Below are positions 10,974-22,700 of a stretch of 64,000 nt of DNA, in pieces. The number at the start of each line of letters is the position of its first letter. The first letter of the stretch is position 1. Position numbers and translations under genes: made by a program. The stretch lies in NCBI RefSeq assembly GCF_000738735.6, contig NC_046339.1:21193714-21257713 (forward strand), written 5' to 3'. The notes below the pieces were generated by a model. That model saw only the letters and a program-made list of their open reading frames with translations, had not been told where the DNA came from and made no database searches. Source of the DNA: Corvus cornix cornix. Lineage: Eukaryota; Chordata; Aves; Passeriformes; Corvidae.

Positions 10974-13269
10974 TGGACAACTTTTGGCTAAGTTAAGAGA
11001 TGTTGATGAAGTGGGTTCAATGTTGTCTCCAGTTGGACCTGTGCTGAGATTTCCTGATGGTGGTCTTCTCCATGTTTTAAGAACTACCCCATGAACCATG
11101 TTTTTATTTTATTTTTGAGCTGTCTGGAGACAAAAGCCCTTCACTTTGTTCCTCTCCAAGGAGATCTTGCTGTTCCTTCTCTCCATTGCTTGCCCTGAAG
11201 CAAAGGGGAACATTAATTTCTTAGCCCAATGGCCTTGTCCCCAAAGTGGTGCTGCCGTGCTCGGCTGACCTTGCTCCTGTCTGCTTTGACCTGGCTCCAG
11301 GCACTGCTTGGTGTGTGGACGTCACAGCAGGCCAGCCCCAGGAGCCAAACCACACACTGCCTGCACCCCCAGAGCTGCACTGCAAAAGGAGTTCAGCGAG
11401 CTCCCAGGATGCAGGCTCTGACTCAGACTGAGATTGGCTGTGTTTGTGTTGGGTTTAGAACACTTACTGCACGCTTTACACCTTCTAATCTGTATTCTTA
11501 GTTATGATTTAAGAGGATTATGAATAATCTAGCGTCTCCACAGCTCACCAGAAGGTAGCCCCTGCTTGTGGGTGTATGGATCAGTTGGAGAAGCAGTCAC
11601 ACAGTTATTACCTGGCTAATAGATAACCATCTGATGCAGGGATAGACTCTTGGCTTACCAGATTTCTCATGAACCACCTAGACAGGGTTTCCTGGTTTTT
11701 TGCTAATGTTGTACAATGCCTTTAACATGTCTAAGCACTTTGAATGTGTCAGGTGCTGTTATTAAGTGTGTTTAGGGAATACACAAGGTGTTATATCTCA
11801 GTACTTTGAAGTCAATGGCAAAATTCCCAAACATGAAAGCAGTGTCTGCTCATGTTAGCAATCCTGACAGACAGCCATGCACTCGGAGTCTTGGGTGACG
11901 ATCTGCCTGCAAGAGAGTTTCTAAAGCTGGGGGAAAAGCCCCTTACTCCTTGAGTTTGGGAAAGTTACACCACTTGCTCTCGTAAGATGTACTACTAACT
12001 TGATCACAGTTTTCCTGCATGTTGGAAAGCATTCCCACTCTCCATTTGGATGACCCACAGCCCTTTCTCTGATTGCTACAAAATATGGGAAACCAGTTGG
12101 AGAACTTCCAGGTTTTCTGTTTCCTCTCACGTCTTCTGGAGGTAGGAGGACTCTGTTTTTACTGTCTCATGTTCTTGCTGCCCAGACACCATCACCCCAC
12201 TGCAGGTCCCCTGCTCTGGTGACTGAAGGGGAGACATACCCTGCTCTAGGGGGTGCTTCTTAGTGCCTGTGTTAAGGGCTGGTCTTAGGCTCGCAGTGTG
12301 GCTTATTGATAGAAGAGAGTGAGCCTACGCCACAAAATACCGCACTGTGGGGGATATCCAGCTTTCTCTGACTTATGGGAGTGTCTCGGGATTACTGATG
12401 TTGGATGGATGACTGCTCCCCAGAATCTTGAGCAGAGGTAGTTCCCTCATGGACTGGAGAAGACCTGAGGGTTGTGATTTGATGTGGATGTGCTTGGCCC
12501 TTGCTCTGTGTTTGGTTCGGACTTCTGCTTTGGTTTGTTTATTCCTGAGATTAATCCTTCCTAGATGTGGCTCGCTGCTAGGTTGAGCTTGTTGACACGG
12601 GCAGTGGGGGCAATGCAGCCAAAGAAGAGGAGGGTACAGCAAAAAGCCAGCTGGACTTTGCCAGGCTGCCCATCCAGTCACACATTGTGCGCAGATCCTT
12701 CCCTGGCTCCCCAGCTGAAAGGAGTTACAACATTTTTTTTAACCTTTTAGGCTGTATAATTAGGTTTTATGATGAAAACATTGTCAAGTGTATGTGCTTG
12801 AGCCCTTTAGAGAAGTGTTATCTAAGTAGAGAACAGGTCTGGCAACCGGCTGGGACTTGATCAGGCTCTTGGAAGGGGGTAATGGAACCCCATCTTGGAG
12901 GGTATTTCAGCTGCTGGCACTTCCAAAGTGGGACAAATCTACGTCTGTGGTTTGAAACGTAAAATCTGGGGCTCCTCCAATCCCAAGGAAAGATCTTTAC
13001 CCATGATTAAAAGGGGCACTCTATTGATCCAGTGCTTTTTGAGGTGGTCATTGCATTTGGGTGGTAGTTCCTGAGGGCAGAGGGATTTCTCAAGATTACC
13101 TCCACGGAGGACTCCCAGATGCAACAGGAGGATCCCGTTAATGAACTGGATTTGTTCGGGGCGGATCAGAATGGCCTTTGTATCCTGCTGGGTTTAGAGT
13201 GCTGTTTCTGACGAGGCAAAACACAGGGAGATGTGCCTTTTCCTCCATCTGGCAAGTGTTTTGGTAGGA
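10974..13269. other. Intronic sequence, no element recognised
   Basis: Unique-looking intron with short chance frames only. No repeat family, RNA gene or splice-bounded coding segment was recognised. Confidence 0.45.
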
Positions 13270-13470
13270 ATGTCGGGGGCGGCCGTGCCTGAGCGGTGCG
13301 TCCCCGTTTGTGTTGGGCCCGAAGCCCAGGGCAGGGTGCGCGCCGGGCGCTGCGGTGCCGGTGCGCGGCCGCTCCATGTGCGCGCCCGTGGAAACGGGAT
13401 CCATGGAGAAACGGGGCGCCCTCTAGCGGCCTTCCCGGGCCCGGGGATCTTCCTGCCGGCGTCGGGAGAG
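13270..13470. promoter_or_regulatory. Small GC/CpG-rich patch in intron 1
   Basis: About 200 bases are clearly richer in CpG than the surroundings and contain GCGGCCGC and several GCGC words. Such isolated intronic patches are often enhancers, alternative promoters or insulators. It contains the CTCF-like motif at 13416-13431. No initiator or coding exon is evident. Confidence 0.5.
13416..13431 (-). promoter_or_regulatory. Near-consensus CTCF binding motif
   Basis: The + strand reads GCGCCCTCTAGCGGCC. Its reverse complement, GGCCGCTAGAGGGCGC, matches the CTCF core CCASYAGRKGGCR with differences only at tolerated positions. It sits inside the CpG-rich patch. Occupancy is inferred. Confidence 0.5.
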
Positions 13471-16400
13471 CTGTGGGGTGCTGGCGTTATTTTTAAGAGA
13501 ATCTGCTTTTCTGTCACCGTGATATGGATGACTAAGCTCTCACCACATAATTATCCTTATCAGCTGTGTCTGAAAAAAAACCTATTTCAACAGCTGCTTT
13601 TGTTGGTGAAGCAAAAGCCTGCTATATCTTTTTCCAAAAAATTTGCACGGATGTATAGCTGGAGACACTCACCAGCACCGCTGTGTGAAACTGCAGAGCT
13701 CACCTCATGTCTCCTTTTCCTGTTCCCGCCCTGCAAGTGCCCTGGTTTATTTAAGAACACATGTCAGTCAATGTCTGGGTTCTCCGGATAGGTTTAATAG
13801 GATATGTGTGGTTTTTGGCAGTGATTGTAAAACAGTTGGTTTAATGTTCTATTGCTTTCAGTACAATTGTCTCACATGGAGGGGACCAGATAGATATATT
13901 CCTCTGGGTGATTTCAGTAATTAAGAGTGCTTGGACTTAGCCAAAGGCAGGGTGGGAGCTGGTAACTTTGTTATCAAAAATGTGTATTTAAAGCCAGAGG
14001 TTTTATTTTCCTTGTAGGTCACAACAATAAGTGAAAACAGAGGCCCTGGAGCACCTGTCCATGAGCAGCAGCTGAACACAGGCTCTGTGCCTGATCCACC
14101 AGGGCCCACTGGGCTGGGGAGGGGGGGCTGAGGATCATCTATTTTTATTGCAGCATCAAATTGCATTAGGCACTGTATGGCAGGGGAAGGCAGGATAAAA
14201 GGATGGCTCCAGCCTCAGAGAGCTGTTGGTCTGAGCAATATCCTGACCCTGCTCCTGCAGTAGTCTCAGCACTGTGTGGCTGGGGCCAGTGCTGCAGCTT
14301 TGGTCTCGTGGCAGAAGCTTGTGTGCTCTTCTCGCTTGTCTTGTGGGACTGTGGAAGTGAGGAGCAGGGTAGTTGGGGGAGTGACTGACAGGTGTCACTG
14401 GCACAAGGAGAAATTCTGTATTTGCTTCCAGCATTCAGCTGAGAATTTCAGGGGAAGACCAGGGAAATAGACATCTCAATTCTGTGGACATCCACAGGCT
14501 TCCTTGGGGAAAACAGCTTTAATTTCTGTTTGCTGCCCAGGTCCCTGCTGAATGCTACATGTTTCTGTATATTGGGTTTCTTTCTGCGCCCCGTGGGATG
14601 CTTCTGTGTACACGTAGCAGGCAGGTAGCCCCAGGGAGGGGATAATGTCAAAACAGCAGGCTGCTCTGGCACACAGTTGGCTCAGCTGGCTCTGCCTGAC
14701 TCCTGTTACAGGGCAGGTGTTGCCTCCAGACAGGAGTGCTGCTTTCCTGCAAGCAGCTTCCAAGGTGGTGAGTGCACATGTTGCTCCTGCTCAGGGAAGC
14801 TGTAACAAAAGCCCCTGCAGAGAGTTGCCTTCACCGAGGTGTTCTGCAGCGGCAGGGTGTCCCCTGATGGAAGCACATCCAGCTCCCCGTGCTCCGAGTG
14901 CTGCGCAGCAGCAGGGCTGGGCTCTACCTGCCCTGGGTACGGGCAGAGGGCCTCCCATTGTCCCTGGAATGTTCTGCCCTGCAGAGGGTATGGAGCAAAC
15001 GCAGAGTCACCTTTTTGGCTTTTCCTCTGCAAGAGCTTTCACTTAGTTGAGTGTTAATTCAGAAAGGAGCTGGACGTGCTACTTCTGGTTGGGTGGCAGG
15101 GAAGTCGCCATCAAGTGCCCTCCTCAGCTTTCATCTGCCCCTTCTGAACTTGCTGCATAGATTGAGTCTTTCTGAAAATCCTAAGTCACTCCTTTCTACC
15201 TCTATAAGTTAGGCCAGAGTTGGGCCTTCTTTTTCAATTTTCCTCCAAATACTGATTCCCAGGCACAGCTGGGAGAAGGAAGGAGAGGTCCAGTGGCAGC
15301 CTGTGGGGCAGACACGCCGCCTGCATGGGTGGTGGCCTGGAGCAAGTCCATAACAGTCTCTTCGTCTTTCAATTTACTTGGGAAAAAGTGACACTTCTCT
15401 TTTGCTGTGTTTTACTGACGGCTGTAAGGGTAACTCTGCCCCATCATGATGGGGGGAGACCTAGGGGAGATCCTAAAGCTTGTAGGAGCCTTCATAGCAG
15501 TTGCTTGAAGCTTATTCCACTGTGTTTTGTAGTTTGTTTGCACAACATTGCTGTAGCTGCCATTGCATTAGAGTATTTCCCCTCAAAGTTACAAAAAATA
15601 GATAAAATTCAAAGCAGAAAATTTCCTTTATTCTCTGTTAGCTGTGAAGGACAGACTGCCCTCTCCTCTGATGTATGTATACCCTGACACTTTGTTGCTC
15701 AGAATATATTTTATCCCTGACAGGTGAAACCTGTCTGTAAGTAACATTTGATTCCCAGGGAATCGGGTTACCTCTGTTGCCAGATTGTTCTGCAAAAATA
15801 ATGAAGCTTTAGACTGCAGACACTTAAAATGCTTGTCTGAACGTGACAGAGCTGTGAGCTTGGTCAATCACTGCTGCCCAGTAATGCGTTCCTGTTTTAC
15901 TTGGAATTCTTCAGATATGGAAAACTTTTCTTTCTCAAAGTTCAAATAAGCAGAACGCTGTGACAGTTTTTCACAATGCTCTTGCTTCTGAGTTTTAAAA
16001 AATACACTCATCACAACTGTGTTGCCTGTATAGAAATTATAAAACTAATTTGATTTTATGTGCCTTTCTGTATAGTGCAGCATGAATCAGAAATACAGAA
16101 TTACCCAGCTGTTACAGACTCCTGTGCTAGCAACATGAGTAAAACCAGTTTTTCAATTGCCATGCATTCTTCTGAAGCATAAAAAAGAGAAGAAAACAAC
16201 AACAGAAGTTTTGTGTGGTTTTGGGGAGCAACATGGTAGTACTATGTAGACAGTCAAGCTTTTATATGACTAAAATGCAAATACTCTGACAAATAGTTTT
16301 GGCTTGCAAAAAATTAGTATTTTATAGGATTGTAAAACTATCCTGTGTAATTTAGTTGGACGGGCATATTTCTAAAATATGAGTATTTAAAAAATTCTTA

Positions 16401-17349
16401 GTTGTAATTTTTATTCGTAAATATAATAAATGCGCTGTCAGAAATTAGCATTAATTTTACATTTTGTAAATTACAGATATAAAGAGTCTATTTCAGTCTC
16501 TTCTGCTCTCAGTTCATGTTGTTGCATTGAAGTTTGCAGTGATTTCATTGTATAATTGATCCTGAAGTGAGTGCCAAGCACAACAGACTTTTGTATGAGG
16601 GCTGCTGTCCCAGAGTCTCGTCTGTTCCTCCCCAGATAAGCTGCGTGGTGCAAATCGGGTGCTGTAATTACCGTCTGGGTCTGGAAGGAGGGAGGTCTAG
16701 TCCTAGTCCCCATCTGGATGCAAATTTTCACCATGAAGCTGGAAAAGCCACTTCACTTTTCTTGTTTCAGCAGTTTCCTCTGCCATAAACGCTAAATTGG
16801 AATGAGAGAGCTTGAATAACTCACGGGAAGTTTGGTTTATTAAACTCCAGTCCCTAGATGTAAGAGCAGTGGTCTTCTCCCCCGATGCAGTTGCTCGCTG
16901 TGCACAGCTGTGCGAGTTTAGAACAGTTGTATAACCAGTTTAGATTTTTACAAACATCTGTTTGGCTTTGTGACAGAGTACCAAACAAGCCCTGCGAAAG
17001 AACCCCTCTCTCTCTCTCCTCTTGCATTTGCGGGAGGTCTCAGAGAGACTTCCATGATGAGGGAGGAGGAGGAGGCTGGTATTTTTATTAGAGAGGCTCT
17101 CGAGGCCACAGCGTAGCTAAGGGACTCATCTGCTGTGAATTTGAGGAAGGGCTGCACAATAGTGGGAACGCGCGGGTAGAAATGCCTTGGACTCCGCTGC
17201 CGGCTCCCCAGGGCCTGTGCCCCAGCACGTCCAGTGGCAGCGGGTTGTAGCAATGCCCCAGCTGTTTGTGTGTTGGGGGGATTGGTGTGGAAGAGAGAGT
17301 GGGAAGAGCCTGGGAAGGTCAGAGAAGTGCTCCAGTCTGCCTTTTGCAA
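13471..17349. other. Intronic sequence, no element recognised
   Basis: Unique-looking intron. It contains a CT-rich tract near 17.0 kb and a GGA-rich tract near 17.06 kb, but no identifiable gene or repeat family. Confidence 0.45.
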
Positions 17350-17424
17350 GTGGTGAGCTTGGCTAACAGTTGGGTTTGATGATCTTAGAGGTCCGGATTT
17401 CCAACCTAAACAAGTCTATGATTT
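17350..17424 (+). mobile_element. CR1 LINE terminal fragment
   Basis: 'ggctaacagttgggtttgat', 'gatcttagaggtcc', 'tccaacctaaa' and 'agtctatgatt' match the extreme 3' end of CR1 elements. Only about 75 bases are recognisable. Confidence 0.75.
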
Positions 17425-18699
17425 GTGGCAGGTCTGTTCTGTGCCCAAAGCACGAACTTTTGCAGGTGCATGGTGGCCATATGCTGAGCTTGTGATGGGT
17501 GAGTGTTACCTGGCCATGTGCCCTGTGCTCACAAACACAGCTCTCATGCAGGCAAAGTCCTCTTTGGGGCATGATGTGATCCCTGTACTTGGATGTGGCA
17601 TGTGCCTTTGCTTAAGGAATCACTGGTGTGGCTTTAAGTGTATCCATAAATGGAGGAATGGCTCATCCCAAAGCTGGGGCTCCATTGCTCTACTGTCACA
17701 GTTGGTATAAAAGTGCCATTGGCATCCAGAGCTTGCTTCTGACACCTAGCCGTTTGTCCCATCTGGATGGCAGCATGGGGGACAATGTGTTTTGCCATAT
17801 CCATGTTTCCTGCACTGTTCAGTTGTGGGATCACTAAAGCCCCAAATGTCTCCATGCCAAGCCTTTCATATCAGGATGGCTGAGTGGGCTGATTGTGCTG
17901 CTCCGTAGGGCAGGACATTCAAGGAAAACCTAAACCAAATGTTGATAGAAATTCTGCAGAACTAATTAAAATGAAATTTTTATTGGTAAATCTTCACAGG
18001 TGCCAGCAAATATAAATAAGCAAAGCTTAAGCTGTGACTTTATTCTTAAAATAAATAGAGAGCAAACACCTTTTGACAGGGGGCACATTTTACTTGTAAA
18101 CCAGGAGAGAAAGCCACTGTGTTGAAATGCAGTATCACTTCTCACACTATCCTGGATCAGCTGTCTGGGAGCTTGAGTTTTGGTTTAATTAGTAACACTG
18201 CTGCTACTGTTTGTGTTGCACTGAAGAGATCTCCTGTCACAGTCGTAAATTAAATATTTTTCACTGTTAGCAAAACACTGTGTGACAGATTTTAGGACTG
18301 AAATTCCTAAACGTATCTGCTGATGTATGTGTGTCCAGCAGCATGGTGTCTTGTGTTATCCTGCTGTCACTGATATATTTTGAGCACGTTACATCACTCA
18401 GGCTGACCTGGCTATCCTTTTTGTCAGCTACAGAAAAAGACTTGTGAAATGTCCCTTTCCAGGGCTCTTCATAGGAGCAGTGGTTGCTCTCAGGGCCTGC
18501 TGTGCCTGCATGTGCTGAGACCCCTGGAACAGCAAACGTCCACAAGTGGTGTGCAAAAATAATGTTCCTGTGTTGTTCTGTAAACTGAAGGCTGCAGGGT
18601 ATGCGTAGTGTAAAATGCATAAAAATGCAACAACTGATAGAAGAAAATAAGTATTTGCATCCTTTATTTTAAAAAATAGTGTGAAGTGCCTTACAGTCT

Positions 18700-19210
18700 T
18701 GTGTTTGGTGTCTGTGAGGCTGCATCTGGAGTATGATGTCCCGTTTCAGGGTGCCTGTCAAGGAAAGGAATGGCTGCACTGGAGTGGGTCTGGCACAGCC
18801 ACCAAGCTGCTGGTGGGTGCTGGAGTGTGTGGTGCCCAAGGGGAAGCTCTGAATGCTGGGCTTGTTCAGCAAGTGAAGTCTAGAAGAAAGAGGGCTAGAG
18901 GAGAGATCCCATTGCTGCCTGCAACTACTCAGTGTGTGGGAACAGAGGAGACAGAGTTAGACTGTGTGGCAGCAGGATAGGAGGTGGTGGACACCAGCTG
19001 GAGCTGGGGAAAAACTTTTTCAACCTGAGTGATTGAACACAGGCACAGGAGTCCAGAGGGGTGGTGTGATTCCCATCTCCATCCCTGGAGATACTCAGAG
19101 TTTGAGTGGACCAGGCCCTGGAGCATGTGCTCTAGTTTGTCCTGCCTTGAATGAGGCATTAGACTAGATGGCTGCAGAAGACCTGCAGGCTTCAATTATT
19201 CTGTGATACT
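18700..19210 (+). mobile_element. CR1 LINE 3' fragment (about 0.5 kb)
   Basis: It begins with 'tctgtgaggctgcatctgga', which matches CR1 ORF2 end sequence ('gaggccgcacctggaatact'). It continues through 'gaggagagatcccattgctg' and 'gcctgcaactactca', and ends with 'ttagactagatggctgcaga' and 'attctgtgata'. The coding part is broken by many changes. It is the longest CR1 copy in the window. Confidence 0.85.
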
Positions 19211-19449
19211 GTGCAAATGTTGTAATTGTGCCATACAAGGATCAGGTGGAGGTGTAGGCAGAGGAATGTTGTTAATGATGGTCTTCTGAGGAGAGAGGCA
19301 TGAAAGAAAATCCTTCCAGTACTGCCATGTAACATTAGCAATTTTTGAACTTATTTATTAGCTTATGAAATATGACGTCTAGTGAAATCAAAGAGGAGCA
19401 ACAGTGTTCTCCTACATGAGTAAAAACCTGTGCTGGTACTCCAGAGATC

Positions 19450-19700
19450 AGTTAAGTTTTCTTCTCTGGCACATGTGTCTGGCATGACCTTGGGCAAGTT
19501 GCTTAATCTGTCTGTCTCTCCAATCCCCATCTGTTCATTACTGTCTTTAAATTACAATACCTTGTTTTTGTAATTTGTCTTTGAATTATAAAGTCTTGGA
19601 ATACTGATTCTTACTATTTCTCGGTATTTCACTATACGGTACTTAGCACAATGGGACCATAAATCTTCATCAGTCCTGTGATACACAAATAATAAACAGT
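19450..19700 (+). mobile_element. MIR/CORE-type SINE, nearly full length
   Basis: It contains 'catgaccttgggcaagtt', 'gcttaatctgtctgtctc' and 'ccccatctgttcatta', the classic CORE-SINE body. The tail 'acttagcacaatgggacc', 'cagtcctgtgatac' and 'acaaataataaacagtaa' matches amniote MIR-like 3' ends ('gcctagcacaatgggg ... caaataataa'). The copy is old and diverged. Confidence 0.7.
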
Positions 19701-22700
19701 AACAGCATAATTTAGGGCCACATTCTGCCTCTGATCTCATGATGCATAAAGACAGGGGGGTTTTGTTGATTAAAATGCTGTGCTATTCAGCCTAACAAAG
19801 ATACATGGGCCTTACTGAACAGATTTTTATGAGCCTGTTGTTGGCCCTTTGGTTTGTTGGGGTTTTATTCTGTTTCCTCATTACTCATTGATTGCAGGTA
19901 TCTAAACAATTTGCTTGGCGGATCAGGGAATAATAAATTCCTTTAATCTGTGTCTCTTTCAGTTTAATTATTGTTAACTCATTACTTAGTGTTTAGTTCA
20001 ATGGATAATGAACTCCGTTCACTGTGTGGTGAAACAGAGTTGGACTACAGAGACAGAACTGGCTTCTCTGGTTCTTTTGAAGCTACAAACCAAAATTGCA
20101 GAGTCACTGAGTGTTTAACTCCAGGTTAGATTGAAGGTTACCAGCAGGCACACTGTGGTTACCTTTGCAGGCTCAATGTAGGTTAACATTATTTCGGTTG
20201 GTTCCATGTCTGGCACTGCATTACATTTGCTGCTTTATTTTTAGGCAGTTAAGAAACTGGTAACTACAATGTAGGCAGCTATTTTAGTCTTGATTATAAG
20301 ACAGTGTCTAATAAATCATATGTAGTACAATCCTAATTACTGCAGACAGACTTTACATTTGTGACTGTGGTAATACTGTGTTGGACTACTTCCTGCAGAG
20401 TTTAGCAGTGTGTTCAGACCTTCCCATTTTGGCTACGGCTGGGGGAATAAATCCTTCATTCACTCAGGGGTGCTGTGGTCTCTAGTGCCATGCCGCTGAG
20501 CATCTGGGTTCTTTTAGGACATTACCCATTTCTCTTGTTTCTTCTTCCTGTAATTTTCATCATCTTCTCATCCCAGGAGGCTCTGTGAGCCCCACGCAGC
20601 AGGCATTGGCCATGGCTCCACGTTGTGCCAGCAGCACACAGGCAGTGCTGGTGCTGAGGGGTCTGTTCCCAACCTCAGGGAGCACACGTGGGTCAGGGTC
20701 ACCCCCATGGCTTCGCTGTCACATCAGCAGCTTGGTTCAGCCCCGAAGCCAATGACCACCGTGTCACATCTAACACAAACTGAAATACACCTGTGTGGTT
20801 TTTAACACCTCGGTTATGTATGTTAAGTTTTCTTGCTAAGGCTGGACACCAGAAACTGGGGGAGACTAATGCACCAGGGAGGGGAGTAGGTCATGTGGAG
20901 TCCTGTAACAGTGAGCAGCAGCTCGTTCAGCTGCTGCTGCCTGCTCTGACACCCGGCAGGCTTCTCGCATCCCCCCTCTGTTCTGCAGCTATTCATGCAG
21001 CAATCCTTTGAGTAAAAATGCTACTGAGACTTTCCTCTTACCACCAAGGCTGGGACTCTGGAGGAGAGCATGAAGCCTGCAAACACAGCTGCCCTCAGTA
21101 GAAATGTGACTTTCCTATCATTAGCCTTTTCAGCTAAAATGAAGTAAAGAAAATAGGGATTTTGGTGAGATCCATGCTGAATGGCTTCTGAAAGTTTGGC
21201 AACGTGTCATGGAAAGCTTGAGTATGGCTATATGTCAAAGATCACTGTTGAAATGTTTATTTTGGGCTTGCTACTGTATTCTGCTCAGTCATCAGGAGAA
21301 GACAGTTTGTAACATTCATACTGTCTGACCATTTTCAGCACAAATTTAATGCAATGAACTTTCTTGCAAAGTTAACAAGGAGAGAGAACTTGAGAGCCCT
21401 AGATTATTAAATTGCTGCTCTGGAGACATTTTTCCTCTCCTGAGGAAGGAGTTGTTTTTTTGCAGTGTCCCCCACAAAAAGGCCTTTAATACAAATGACA
21501 TTACCCACATTTGCAGAAGGAGAAAATGGCACTTGCCAAATCTGCAAATCACAGTTGTGTTTCTGTCAGCTTTGGCAGTTACGTGGCTTCTGGTAACGCT
21601 AATGAAGGCAATCTGCTTTTAATTTAAAATCCTCCCTGCAGAAAAAAAGTAGCTGGCAGTTGAGGGATTCGGCAGTATCCTTGTGTGAAACTTCTCTTTC
21701 TTTCTTTTCTATGGTTTGCTTTAGCCAAGGAGAAACTGTTAATTAAAAAATATTCCTAATGTAGCCAAATATGCAGGAATGTACTTATGCAACAACTACC
21801 TGTACCCGTTCTGCAGTAAATCACTTTTTTGTTTTCATTTGATGAGCAATTCTAATTAACCAAATAAAAATACTGCTTACCTTGCACTTAACTCAGCATG
21901 TTTGCTGCTTCTCAGATGATTGAGGGACCCAGGACAGCAGGTTTTGTTTGGATGACTCCTTTGGATTCAGCAGGGCCGAGGTGGTCAGGCGGCACAAGGC
22001 GAGGATAATGCCCAGGGAGGACTCAGCCTAGGGAGCAGCTCCCGCTGGCTGCGGTGGGCAGGGTGGGAGCACCCAAGGGTGCAGGCTCTCCCAAAAGGCT
22101 TGGCCTGGCTCTGTGCCTCCTGCAGGCACAGAGCAGGGAGACAAAGGACGGGGGGAAGACAGCATTGCTCAGACCACATTTAAATGCAGTTTCTTTGAAG
22201 GCGTTTTTCCATAGTTCAGAAGGTACTGGACCAAATCATGGATCCAGTCCACATAATTTGGTGCTTTGCAGAGCGGTAAACAGTCTGTGCTTGGAGAAGA
22301 GTGTGAGCAGAGTGTCTGTGTGTTGAACATACACAGTGATGGTGATGTGGTCCTGCAGCAGAATCATCTAGAAATGATCCAAGTGCCTGTGTGTTGTGAT
22401 CCCTTGCTTCAGCCCTTGGTCCTGCCCCGGATCCTTTGCAGCAGTTCAGAGGAGCTGCAGGCAGGAGCTACACCCTGGTATTTTGCTGTACAGAGCTTAG
22501 GACATCTCTGGAGCTGTAGAATGAGAGAGTTGGGCAGGAGGTACCAGCAGGCTTCCTAACAAGTGTAAAGTGATCAGATAGCCTGGTCAGTAATTGTGGT
22601 GCTTCAAGTGCAGTATTTGCGCAGGTCCCACTTGATGGAGCACCGTCAGCTGCAACCAGTCTCCCACATCTGGGAGCAATGGAAATTTTTTTTTTCTTTT

